Positions 36,214-44,815 of a DNA stretch of 64,000 nucleotides are shown here, piece by piece (within the stretch, counting starts at the first letter, position 1; each line of letters begins with the position of its first letter). The position numbers were made by a program, and so were the translations under genes. The notes below the pieces were generated by a model, which was given only the letters and a program-made list of their open reading frames with translations, was not told the DNA's origin and searched no databases. The stretch comes from a virus: positions 1 through 64,000 of IMG/VR virus record IMGVR_UViG_3300045806_000063; one strand, 5' to 3'.

Positions 36214-36314
36214 TATTCAAATAATTTTCATTTATATATCATCTAGATGAGATTACTAAATAGTTTTCTTAAGTAGTCATTCTTTTAATGACAAAATTGA
36301 TAGAGGATAGGATT
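36214..36314 (+). repeat. Promoter-leader repeat, copy 6 of 6
   Basis: The core block reads as in copy 4 (TTTATATATCATCTA), while the downstream leader (AATGACAAAATTGATAGAGG) reads as in copies 2 and 5. Copy 6 is therefore a mosaic of two sub-types. Confidence 0.85.
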
Positions 36315-36860
36315 ATGAACATAGCTGAATTGAGAGATGTCGTTCGTGCCGTTGCAATTGCAGAGACGCAGGCTGATGCCCCCCTGACCTTATACTCCAA
36401 AAATGGGAGTATGGGAGAAGATGACCAAACGGTAACCGTAGATGTATACGGAAAACCGGGTCCAGAAGGAGAAGACAATCCAGCGATCTTCAGCGGAAAA
36501 CCGGACTGCGTAGGGTATGACGCGCGTAGCAATTACGCGCATACTGAGCCATATATAGTGGCCCCCACAGGAAGTATCCATAACTGGGTACAGGATAACT
36601 ATCCAACAGCATTCTGGTACTTGGTGAATTTCAGTACATGGAAACGTTGGGATAGGAATCCTCAGGAACGATGCACTACAGGTGCTTCATTTCGGGTTCA
36701 AGCCGGTATGGCTTCAATCTTTACACTCATTTCGGTGGAGGAGTTCATAGCTACGAATGGCGACACCACCACAGTCAAAATCACCGCAGGTATTGACTGT
36801 GACTGCAGCATCACAGCTGAGACCGTGTATGCAGATAACAACACTTCTAAGACCGATTAA
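36315..36860 (+). CDS. Early cassette protein, 181 residues, unknown
   Basis: The single gene of cassette 6. The product is soluble and acidic, with a Gly/Pro-rich segment at about residues 45-70, a Trp-rich middle (about 88-112) and a beta-rich C-terminal third with a Cys-x-Cys pair (CDCS). No family is recognised. Hairpins in the coding strand include 36392-36412 and GCGCGTA/TACGCGC at 36522-36540. The ATG follows AGAGGATAGG. Confidence 0.65.
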   Translation: MNIAELRDVVRAVAIAETQADAPLTLYSKNGSMGEDDQTVTVDVYGKPGPEGEDNPAIFSGKPDCVGYDARSNYAHTEPYIVAPTGSIHNWVQDNYPTAFWYLVNFSTWKRWDRNPQERCTTGASFRVQAGMASIFTLISVEEFIATNGDTTTVKITAGIDCDCSITAETVYADNNTSKTD

Positions 36861-36874
36861 CATCTAAATAACTC

Positions 36875-36914
36875 TCCAGTACCAGACTACCCATATGGGT
36901 AGTCTGGTACTGGA
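36875..36914. terminator. Perfect 40-bp palindrome between converging genes
   Basis: Exact 20-nt arms meet at CCATATGG. On the plus side a T-rich tract with eight T follows at about 36936-36943. It lies between cassette 6 and a minus-strand gene that ends at 36923. Confidence 0.82.
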
Positions 36915-36922
36915 ATCATCTA

Positions 36923-37198
36923 CTATTCTTTATTATCTTTTTTTGCACTTTCAGTTAATGATTTTGACATCCAAATTAACCGTCTTTGGGTTTTCTTATA
37001 CTTAAGACATCCCATTATGTTCTTATAGGTGGATATGGCTTGTGATATTGTAACCAGTAATCCGATGATCCACTTTATTGCTGTTTCAATATCACAGTAA
37101 TAGTGGGTATCTTTCAGTGTCGAGTATATGGTTTTGATATAGACAATAACATTACCTATAGCTCCATTTATGATGAGTTCATTAACTGGCGGCTCCAT
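36923..37198 (-). CDS. Small membrane protein, unknown
   Basis: This 91-residue protein has a membrane-like helix at about 40-60 and a basic C-terminus (KYKKTQRR). GGAGA precedes the start. It is the last gene of a minus-strand run with the resolvase and two tail proteins. Size and charge would fit a holin-like protein, but only one clear helix is seen and the endolysin is far away. Confidence 0.45.
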   Translation of the reverse strand: MEPPVNELIINGAIGNVIVYIKTIYSTLKDTHYYCDIETAIKWIIGLLVTISQAISTYKNIMGCLKYKKTQRRLIWMSKSLTESAKKDNKE

Positions 37199-37207
37199 TG
37201 GAATCTC

Positions 37208-37759
37208 CTATTGGATTGCATTTAGCATATCACAGATACAAAGTCCCACCGCGATAGCATCTACGCTATCTGGACCTAAGTCATTTAAATTGATCGAATC
37301 ATAATATAAAGATCTTTTTTTAATGGCCTCCAACATTAATGATTTATCGCCAGAGTTTCCTTTTACTTTTAAATTTGATTTAACTATTGCAGCTGGTATC
37401 TTTTCAAAATAGATACCCGGGTTAATAGTTAAAGCACAGTTTTGTATAATTCCCACTATGGCCATTAATGGCCCATATGCAGCAGGGAATTTAGGATTCC
37501 AGTAAGGGATTTCAGACCCTACTACAAGAGGGGTGTACTCCTCGAATAGTTCAGTTATTTTTTTGCAGATAAACGCATGTTTAGCAGCAGTAGAGCCATT
37601 GTTATTCAGTAAGTATGCGAAAGGTTTCAGTTCCTTACTTAGTTCATACGTGGCAGCGTATAGAAGGCTAATCTCACCTAAGTGATTAAGGTTGAGAATA
37701 GCCATACCGCACTTGGTTGTGCCAGGGTCTATCGCTAATATGTTAATAGACTCTATCAC
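37208..37759 (-). CDS. RuvC-like Holliday junction resolvase
   Basis: This 183-residue protein has the RuvC signature: AIDPGTTKCG with D11, VVGSEIP with E83, a VKSNLKVKGNSGDKS stretch (126-140) that matches the DNA-binding basic region, and GPDSVDAIAVGL with D164 and D167. These four acidic residues form the metal site that cleaves four-way junctions. It begins with GTG directly after the stop of the upstream gene, without a clear ribosome site, so it is probably translated by coupling. A phage resolvase clears branched DNA before packaging. Confidence 0.85.
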   Translation of the reverse strand: MIESINILAIDPGTTKCGMAILNLNHLGEISLLYAATYELSKELKPFAYLLNNNGSTAAKHAFICKKITELFEEYTPLVVGSEIPYWNPKFPAAYGPLMAIVGIIQNCALTINPGIYFEKIPAAIVKSNLKVKGNSGDKSLMLEAIKKRSLYYDSINLNDLGPDSVDAIAVGLCICDMLNAIQ

Positions 37760-38620
37760 TTAACTGTTGCTAGTAAATAGTGGTTGAGTGGAACCAATTG
37801 ACATGTTAATGTCAAATGCTAAACTTGGATTAGCATTTAAGTTTTGGTTTAAGGTTAAGAAGTTAACAATCTGTGCACACTGTATTTCAGTGTAAGTGAC
37901 TGTCGATCCACCATAAACATATGAAGAAGTAACATCAAAGCCTGACACAATTGCAGCTTCATTAATTACAGCAGTATTGGCATCACCATATAACAAGGTA
38001 CACGCATTAATAATACCGGTAACATCAGCCTGTGTAATAGCAATTGATGTTGGTATGGTTGTACTGATATGATGACCACTAGCTATATTGGTTCTAACTG
38101 AACTAGCAGTGATCATGTTAGGTGTTTGATTAGCCGAAGAAGGAGTAAATGTAGCCTGATTCGTAATAGCATTTGATGCCACTGTAAAGGTAGTAAACTC
38201 TACTGACATAGGCGCCCAAGTGATTACCTTTAAGTAATAGCATACAGAAGGAACTCCACCGATAGTAGCTGGTATTCTCAGCCTATAATTAGCCTGCTCT
38301 GCTAATGAAAGATCAGCATTAGCAGGTACTACCAGCCATGGTATTTGAGATGCTAAAGCAGCATCATCACAGGTATGAACCAGCTGAGCTGTAAAGGATG
38401 ATCCAAACACAGATTGCTGTCCACCATTACCTATTGCTAAGTAACCTAATGTCGGATATAGAGTAGCAGGTACAGCAGGATTTGGGGTAGGTGGAGAAGC
38501 ATATGGTATTCCCCATTTCTCATTTAAGGTAGTACCGCTATCAGCAGTAAAAGTCAGATTGAAGTTTTTTAACAAAGCTAATTTCTGACCATAGATCGTA
38601 GGGAAAGATGAAGTTATCAT
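37760..38620 (-). CDS. Beta-rich tail structural protein
   Basis: This 286-residue protein is rich in Thr, Ala, Ser and Asn, with alternating hydrophobic residues and no membrane segment. AAGG lies upstream of the ATG. It sits 9 bases after the 727-residue tail protein and touches the resolvase start. The composition is typical of baseplate or tail-fibre attachment proteins; the exact part is not known. Confidence 0.5.
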   Translation of the reverse strand: MITSSFPTIYGQKLALLKNFNLTFTADSGTTLNEKWGIPYASPPTPNPAVPATLYPTLGYLAIGNGGQQSVFGSSFTAQLVHTCDDAALASQIPWLVVPANADLSLAEQANYRLRIPATIGGVPSVCYYLKVITWAPMSVEFTTFTVASNAITNQATFTPSSANQTPNMITASSVRTNIASGHHISTTIPTSIAITQADVTGIINACTLLYGDANTAVINEAAIVSGFDVTSSYVYGGSTVTYTEIQCAQIVNFLTLNQNLNANPSLAFDINMSIGSTQPLFTSNS

Positions 38621-38629
38621 TATAGAACC

Positions 38630-40798
38630 TTATATTGTAGCATTAAAGAATGTATCAGTGTTAGTCATTGGGTAAGTGCCAGTAGCAGATACACCACACT
38701 GAAAGAAAAATGAAGTATTAATGAATTCAAATGACGATGCAAGAATTGACTCCTCTCCATCAATACCTATATCGATAGAAGGATTATCAACTGTAGCTGA
38801 ACTGCTAATGACTGAAATAGGTATTTCTGATTCTAATAAGTAATCCAAAAATATATCCATTCCAGCATAAGAGATGGTAGATAATTGAGGATCCATCGGA
38901 ATGTTATAATTGGTAGAAGGACCTGCTATGAAGGTCACTGTGTAACTACAGATCTGAGTCAAGATATCCAGCATATTCGAATAAGGAGACTGGAGTGTAG
39001 AAGTCTCTAATTGAATGCCCATAAAGTTATTAGCTATCTGGGTTATGATTTCATTAAATGTATGAGCAGTCCAAGATTCTGGAGATAACCCTAACCTTAC
39101 GAAAAAATCATTATAGTTAGCATCTGACACACAAGCGTTAGTCTGACCACTATAAAAGGCTTGAACCAAAGATGTTAATTCTGACCTACCATGCATGTCT
39201 GATTCATTATTGATTACCATCAGATGTGTTATTTTATTACCAACGACATTACCGATATGACTGGTAAAATCAGATAGTGATAAAATATTTTGAGGCAGGG
39301 TTTGATTACTGCTAATAACTGAATAAGGGTTACTGGTGTCATTTCTAAGAAAAGAGCTTTCTAACTTACTGGTAAGCTGAGATTGAGAATAAAGCGGTGA
39401 CAGCATTATATCAGTAGTAGTGACACTAGGTATAGGTATACCTGTTAAATGCTCACTAAACGATGCTACGTTCGCAGAATCATACACCCATGTCCCTTGT
39501 AACACAGCTGAAGCATAAATATAAAGAGCAGCTGCATCTGAAGCAGTAATTATGAAGTTATTTGAGTTAACATCTGCTAGGTCTAAAGCTATCTTGTATT
39601 TTATAAATCCATTAGTAGCTAGATAAAACCACTGATTTATTTGTTCCATAGTTTGATCAATCAAGTCCACCAAGATATTATTTACTACATCCCCTAAAAT
39701 TACACCGGTGATAATATCATTAGGTTGAGATGTTTCAATCCCGGCTATTAGCGACTCGATATCTATATTGGTATTAGATGAATTCCTTAGACCTGAAGGA
39801 GTTAATAAGTTAACAAATTCTGCAGGAGTTAATTGAGTTGCTAACTCTAGATCAATAATACTTTCCCCATATGGGTATTGGATAATTTTTATATCAGGAG
39901 TAAGACCCTCTAAGGTTCCAGCATTAAGCTTAGTTAAAGCACTTCCCATGCTTTTCTGAACTGAGAAGGAGTATAGCTGTAAATTAAAAGGTAAGCAAAA
40001 CTTTTCATTCAGCAGATTAAGTACTAAACTAGTACCAGAATTTGCAATCATATAGTCAATATTACGATACAGGAATAATGCCTGATCGTAACTGATTATG
40101 TTTTTATGCTTTGCTAAATCAAAATAACCACTTAGGTAACTCCAGACATGCCATTGATGCACGTATATGGTATGACAGTTCTCTAATCTGATATTCACTA
40201 CCTCCATTACCAGAGCTAATGTGGTAAGCCCTTTAAGTACTGCAGGATAGTACACGTCTGTAACAGCATAGTTGCCATTATCATATCTGGAGACGAAGTT
40301 ATTTAAAAACTGTTGTAACTTTGGAATAAGGTTTACTTCGTTGGGGTCGATATAATTCTTATTGTAAAAAAGAATCTGACAATCCCCAGCGGCAATAGCA
40401 GTCACTGTATCCACAGGGTTAATGACTCCATAGAGTAGAGTCCTCTGTGTTGGGTACTGCGCTAGTAGGTCAGTGAAACTAGTGCCTAATGTTTGGAAGT
40501 CTGCTAAGGTCATTGGGTTAGCTGCAAGACTGGTAACTGTAAACGGTATCAGCTGTCCAGTATCCAATGAATAAACGCTGATATTAGTTGGGTCACTGTT
40601 CTCTGGCTTTGACCCAATATAGGGTTGTCCAGATAAGTTCAGATAATATTTCCATAGACTAGGGTCCTGACTAATGACCTCACCAGACCTGTACAGATAG
40701 GTATTCATCGCCGAAGCAGTGTATAAGGAGCTTATTACGAAGCTGTTTACAAAACTCAGGATATCGATAATGTAAGACTTATACGCATTCGATAACAT
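38630..40798 (-). CDS. Large tail or baseplate protein
   Basis: This is about 723 residues from the ATG at 40798, chosen because GGA lies 7-8 bases upstream; an ATG at 40810 is possible but lacks a ribosome site. The protein is rich in Ser, Asn, Leu and Tyr. A segment with TLADFQTLGTSFTDLLAQYP followed by TQRTL near residue 105 resembles TILEFITAFNTAYPQSQTRT in the protein at 52981, so the two may be paralogous baseplate parts. It is divergent from the portal gene with only about 30 bp between. Confidence 0.5.
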   Translation of the reverse strand: MLSNAYKSYIIDILSFVNSFVISSLYTASAMNTYLYRSGEVISQDPSLWKYYLNLSGQPYIGSKPENSDPTNISVYSLDTGQLIPFTVTSLAANPMTLADFQTLGTSFTDLLAQYPTQRTLLYGVINPVDTVTAIAAGDCQILFYNKNYIDPNEVNLIPKLQQFLNNFVSRYDNGNYAVTDVYYPAVLKGLTTLALVMEVVNIRLENCHTIYVHQWHVWSYLSGYFDLAKHKNIISYDQALFLYRNIDYMIANSGTSLVLNLLNEKFCLPFNLQLYSFSVQKSMGSALTKLNAGTLEGLTPDIKIIQYPYGESIIDLELATQLTPAEFVNLLTPSGLRNSSNTNIDIESLIAGIETSQPNDIITGVILGDVVNNILVDLIDQTMEQINQWFYLATNGFIKYKIALDLADVNSNNFIITASDAAALYIYASAVLQGTWVYDSANVASFSEHLTGIPIPSVTTTDIMLSPLYSQSQLTSKLESSFLRNDTSNPYSVISSNQTLPQNILSLSDFTSHIGNVVGNKITHLMVINNESDMHGRSELTSLVQAFYSGQTNACVSDANYNDFFVRLGLSPESWTAHTFNEIITQIANNFMGIQLETSTLQSPYSNMLDILTQICSYTVTFIAGPSTNYNIPMDPQLSTISYAGMDIFLDYLLESEIPISVISSSATVDNPSIDIGIDGEESILASSFEFINTSFFFQCGVSATGTYPMTNTDTFFNATI

Positions 40799-40830
40799 AT
40801 TTTTTTCCATCAATTAAATTAGAGGGTTAC

Positions 40831-43632
40831 ATGGCCAAAACACCAGTGCGGATTAGATCAGCTTCATCTGATAACTCACCATCCACAAAAGAAGCATTAA
40901 AACGATGGGATGTTATAAAGATCCCAGTAGGCGATCTAGTTACCCCAGACCAGACCAGACATATAGTCAATGATGTTTTAGCAGCCCATCCTCACTTAAA
41001 TGCTATGGCACAAAAACATGCCGAGCAATATGAGGATTCAGAACAAATATACAAACTATGCCCTGACCTTGAGAAGGCAACAGATACGCTGGTAAGCAAC
41101 ATATTATCCCCGACCGATCTAAAGCAAGGGGATTTAAGTATAGGTATTCATCCTGACGCTCCAGCTGAAATGTCTGAGATGGTTAGGAAACATTTCAGTA
41201 CGGATGAAGGATATAACCTAAATAAGAATCTAGCCGAAACTATTAAAACTGCATTAGTTAAAGTCGGTGCGGATGTCAGGATTCCAATTCCGCCCAGTGC
41301 TATCAGCAATGTCATACATCAGAATACTTACGGACTTGAGTCTCTAGGTTCTACTTTGAGCATGACAGATGGTGACGATTTACAGTTACCCCTTATAGGT
41401 TACGTTGGTACTGGTAATATGTATAAGGATGGCCCTATAGCGTCTACAGGGCTAGAGAGTGCACTGAGTGATATGGGGAAAGCTCTTATTGATGGAGATA
41501 ACGACAAACGTAAAAAAGAGATTAGATCAGTAAATAAGGTTCTGCAGGATGAACGAGAAGCTCTATTGAAAAATGCTGGAGAAAAGCCATTAGTAGAGAT
41601 TACTGATAACCCAGGGTATTTAATTTACGGTCAGTTAAAAACTAACATTTCTGAATACAATCTTGATAACCTATCAGCTAATGCCTGGGGATTGGAATCT
41701 AATACTCCGACTAAATTAAATAACTCACCAGGGAATAAAACTGGTGATTTAAAAGAATATCGGGATCATACAGTAAAGCTACTACCTTATATCAAGTTAA
41801 TGTTTGATAGAAAGGATAGTGAAGAAAATAACCCAATTGTACTACATCCTGTAGCTTCTGCAGTAATACCTGTTCTTAATCCATCCACTAGGAAGCCTGT
41901 AGGTTTCTATCTGTTAACTGACGTAGATGGACATCCGTTACGGCCACATATGTACATGAACAGATTCAGACAGTTGTCAGAACGTCTGGATAGGAATGTT
42001 CGAGAACAGTCATCTAATGTCAGTTATTCTTTTGGTGTATCATACCCTAGTACTAATAACTTTGCAAGCACTGAACGTAGTAATGCTGCAATTTTATTAT
42101 CAGCCTATGAAGAGCTGATGGAAGAGGAATTAAGATCTGCTATTTTAAAGGGTAAAACCGGGATGGTGGTAGATATAGCTAAGGTAGATGCTGTATATCG
42201 GATGATGTTTGCTAGACAGTTAGCTAAACAAAGGACTAGAATTATCTATATCTCTGCAGAGAAAGTAAATTACTGGGCATATAACTATACTGAGGAGGGG
42301 GTAGGTGAATCCCTTATTGAAAAGACTAAGATCTACTCTTCATTAAGAGCTACATTGATGTATGCTAATTTAATGGGAGCTATAAAGTCTGCCATTAATA
42401 GAACGCTTGTCACAGTTACCCTAGATGATAACGAGGTAGACCCTAGAGGTACTGTTGAACTGTTATTGAATGAGATGGCAGGACTGATGTCTAATGGTTA
42501 CCCATTCGGTAAATATCAAAATGCCGATATCGTTGATAGCTTATTAAAATCAGGTACACAAGTACAAGTAAATGGGGGTAAATACCCTAACACTAAAGTT
42601 GAATTGGTAGATAGTAAACGCGATGTAACCCCTCCATCCCAAGAACTCCAAGACTATCTTAAAGAAATCCAATACCAAGGTTTTGGTGTATCGCTAGAAT
42701 TGATAGAAAAAGCTAGCAGTATAGATTTTGCAGCAGAGATAGATTCGATAAATTTAATGCAGTCTAAACTCATGGATGCTAAACGCATTATCACTTGTGT
42801 GGAAGCTGCAGATTTCATTAAGAAATATTTACGCTGTGGTGGTAAGTTTTATAATGAATTAAAAGCTACACTAGAGTCAAATAAGTCAAAACTAACTATG
42901 GATGAGTTTATAGCTGCATTAACAGTTATACTCCCTACAGCAGATGCGGCTAGACATGATGCGCAGTATAAAGCATATCAAGCCTATGTAACGTTTATAA
43001 CTGATGCTATTTCAGCAGTGGTATCTGAAACTGAATTAACTGGAATGATGAAAGGTGATAACATACCGAACCAGATAGCTGCATTAAAAGAAATATATAT
43101 CAATGAATTAAAACGAAGATATCTTAAATCAAGAAATATACTCCCTGAACTATTTGATTTAATAAACGACGTTGATGGAGCAGGGAAATCAGCCATCGAG
43201 GAACATATCAAAACTATGGCAGAAGCAGTTGGAACCTATTCTAGATATGCAGCAAAAGCTGAACATACTCAGGATGAAAAAGATAAAGCACAGGAAGATC
43301 TGCTTAACCCACCACCTCCTGAAGAAACTGACGAAGGTGTCGATAATGGAGATGGAGGTGAGAACCCTGATGAAACCACTCCAGATGACGGAAGCACTGA
43401 TGATATGGGTGGCGGAGATGAAGAACTGCCAGACTTAGGAGATGAGGGAGAGACTCCAGACGATGGTACTACGGATGAAGAAACTCCTGCCGATGAAGGA
43501 ACTCCACCAGAGGAAATTACCTCTGATGAAACAACCACAGGCAATGATGAAGATGAAGAGGAAGCAGAAACACCTGAGAAACCTGCTAAGGGTGCCGACA
43601 AGGATATTGATAAAGGTAATAAGAAAGATTAA
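40831..43632 (+). CDS. Portal protein
   Basis: This 933-residue protein begins with an N-terminal acidic region containing ILSPTDL and has a central part with RIIYISAEKVNYWAYNYTEE and then GVGESLIEKTKIYSSLRATL, which matches the layout of myovirus portal proteins (a strand before a flexible Tyr-rich stretch, then long stem helices). Three Gly-x-Glu sites, YGLES (about 167), TGLES (about 207) and WGLES (about 287), indicate prohead processing. The last 110 residues are extremely acidic with many Pro and Gly. AGAGGG precedes the ATG. The portal forms the ring through which DNA is packaged and which joins head to tail. Confidence 0.65.
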   Translation: MAKTPVRIRSASSDNSPSTKEALKRWDVIKIPVGDLVTPDQTRHIVNDVLAAHPHLNAMAQKHAEQYEDSEQIYKLCPDLEKATDTLVSNILSPTDLKQGDLSIGIHPDAPAEMSEMVRKHFSTDEGYNLNKNLAETIKTALVKVGADVRIPIPPSAISNVIHQNTYGLESLGSTLSMTDGDDLQLPLIGYVGTGNMYKDGPIASTGLESALSDMGKALIDGDNDKRKKEIRSVNKVLQDEREALLKNAGEKPLVEITDNPGYLIYGQLKTNISEYNLDNLSANAWGLESNTPTKLNNSPGNKTGDLKEYRDHTVKLLPYIKLMFDRKDSEENNPIVLHPVASAVIPVLNPSTRKPVGFYLLTDVDGHPLRPHMYMNRFRQLSERLDRNVREQSSNVSYSFGVSYPSTNNFASTERSNAAILLSAYEELMEEELRSAILKGKTGMVVDIAKVDAVYRMMFARQLAKQRTRIIYISAEKVNYWAYNYTEEGVGESLIEKTKIYSSLRATLMYANLMGAIKSAINRTLVTVTLDDNEVDPRGTVELLLNEMAGLMSNGYPFGKYQNADIVDSLLKSGTQVQVNGGKYPNTKVELVDSKRDVTPPSQELQDYLKEIQYQGFGVSLELIEKASSIDFAAEIDSINLMQSKLMDAKRIITCVEAADFIKKYLRCGGKFYNELKATLESNKSKLTMDEFIAALTVILPTADAARHDAQYKAYQAYVTFITDAISAVVSETELTGMMKGDNIPNQIAALKEIYINELKRRYLKSRNILPELFDLINDVDGAGKSAIEEHIKTMAEAVGTYSRYAAKAEHTQDEKDKAQEDLLNPPPPEETDEGVDNGDGGENPDETTPDDGSTDDMGGGDEELPDLGDEGETPDDGTTDEETPADEGTPPEEITSDETTTGNDEDEEEAETPEKPAKGADKDIDKGNKKD

Positions 43633-43648
43633 CTCTAGGTAATTTAAA

Positions 43649-43662
43649 ACATATATTATCTA
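43649..43662 (+). promoter_or_regulatory. Early-type promoter motif ACATATATTATCTA
   Basis: Exact match to the motif at 31961. It lies 120 nt before the endolysin start, so the leader is long. The leader includes a possible 8-bp hairpin (GGGGGAAG with CTTCCTCC, 43732-43759). The 150-bp gap holds no supported gene. Confidence 0.5.
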
Positions 43663-43782
43663 TAAGCTGTAGTACCTAACCTATCATATTAGAGGTGATG
43701 TATCATGTAAAAATAAAGGTTCGAAATAATCTGGGGGAAGCTATATGCCACTTCCTCCTTTGTCTATCACAGAGGTATAAAA

Positions 43783-44382
43783 ATGAAGATACTGCTATTA
43801 GCATTGTTAATTTTACTCAGTCCTAACTTATGGGCTAGTAAAGTTAACAATTCGGGTACTGTATTTAATGATTACAAAAGTGTCATTAAGACCCAAAAGT
43901 ACGATTCACTATTTAAGAAACATGAGGGAAAAGTACACCCTCATTTAAATCGTCACATGTTAAAGGCGATGGCTATAGTTGAATCCCGTCTAAACCCTAA
44001 AGCTGTTTCAAAGGAACATGCTAGAGGACTAATGCAAATTACACCTAGTACTTGGCGTTTAATAGTCAAACAAGACAAATCAATACCCATACGTGGGTAC
44101 TTTGATCCTAACTATTCTATATTAGCAGCAGTGACGCTACTACATATTGAATTAAACACTTTAGAGCATTTGCCTAATGGGCCTAATAAAGTGGATGTCT
44201 TGCTGGCTGCATACAACGCGGGAGGAGGGAATGTATCAAAAGCGATGGATAAATGTAACTCCAGGGCCTTCATGGCATTTAAACGCTGTTTACCGTCTGT
44301 GACAGGGAAGTCAAATGCTAAACAGACTGTTAACTATGTACAGGCTGTTAATGCAGTTTACAATGAACTAAGAAAAGAATAA
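43783..44382 (+). CDS. Exported lytic transglycosylase (endolysin), SLT family
   Basis: This 199-residue protein carries the SLT signatures: E67 in VESRLNP, GLMQITPSTW (82-91) and AYNAG (143-147). It cuts peptidoglycan between MurNAc and GlcNAc to give anhydro ends. The first 18 residues form a Sec signal (MKILLLALLILLSPNLWA), with likely cleavage before Ser19. It can thus reach the periplasm without a holin, or be held there until timed release. phiKZ also uses an SLT-type endolysin. The gene starts a short unit behind an early-type promoter motif. Confidence 0.85.
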   Translation: MKILLLALLILLSPNLWASKVNNSGTVFNDYKSVIKTQKYDSLFKKHEGKVHPHLNRHMLKAMAIVESRLNPKAVSKEHARGLMQITPSTWRLIVKQDKSIPIRGYFDPNYSILAAVTLLHIELNTLEHLPNGPNKVDVLLAAYNAGGGNVSKAMDKCNSRAFMAFKRCLPSVTGKSNAKQTVNYVQAVNAVYNELRKE

Positions 44383-44408
44383 CCCACTTACTTATAGGCT
44401 ATTAACAA

Positions 44409-44639
44409 ATGGACAATTATACACTAACCCTCAGTAATGTATTTACTCAGCTTCTTATCGAGGCTTTGAACAAAGCTCCACTGCCTCGCATCTATACAGG
44501 ACCTTTGTTGCAGGAGTTATATCAACAAATTGGTTTACAGGAGCAGGCATACAAACAGACACTGGCTGATGAACTTGCTAAGAAACAGCAAGAAGCTGCA
44601 GAAGATGCTCAACAAAAACAAATGCTCCTAGATCAGTAA
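44409..44639 (+). CDS. Small helical protein, possibly truncated by in-frame TAA
   Basis: This 76-residue protein ends in a Gln/Glu/Lys-rich helix (residues 50-76). After the TAA at 44637-44639 the same frame stays open for 53 codons to another TAA at 44799-44801. That extension is acidic and protein-like, with PEPEPDVP and a helical, Trp-containing end. The gene may be a longer protein split by a nonsense codon, or may use readthrough. It follows the endolysin by 26 bases; a lysis-related role is possible but no membrane helix is present. Confidence 0.5.
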   Translation: MDNYTLTLSNVFTQLLIEALNKAPLPRIYTGPLLQELYQQIGLQEQAYKQTLADELAKKQQEAAEDAQQKQMLLDQ

Positions 44640-44801
44640 TTAGTTAGAGATCCAGAGCCTGAACCTGATGTACCAAGAACTGCACTAGATGCAGCGCTGG
44701 ATGACATACGAGCTGAAATGGCTCAGAAATATGATGCTGGGTTTGAAACAAAACAGGACTTTAGATTTGCCATATGGGCTCGCCTTAACGATACGATCTA
44801 A
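44640..44801 (+). pseudogene. In-frame extension after the TAA of the 44409 gene
   Basis: Fifty-three codons stay open in the same frame after the TAA, ending at TAA 44799-44801. There is no good start codon with a ribosome site near its beginning. It looks like the former C-terminal part of the gene at 44409, unless readthrough joins them. Confidence 0.4.
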
Positions 44802-44815
44802 AAATTACGTCATAT

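Noticed and set aside
43269-43601. 110-codon minus-strand frame rich in Ser
   Set aside because: It mirrors the repetitive acidic Pro/Glu/Asp tail of the portal gene; the Ser runs are the complement of GAT and GAA codons.
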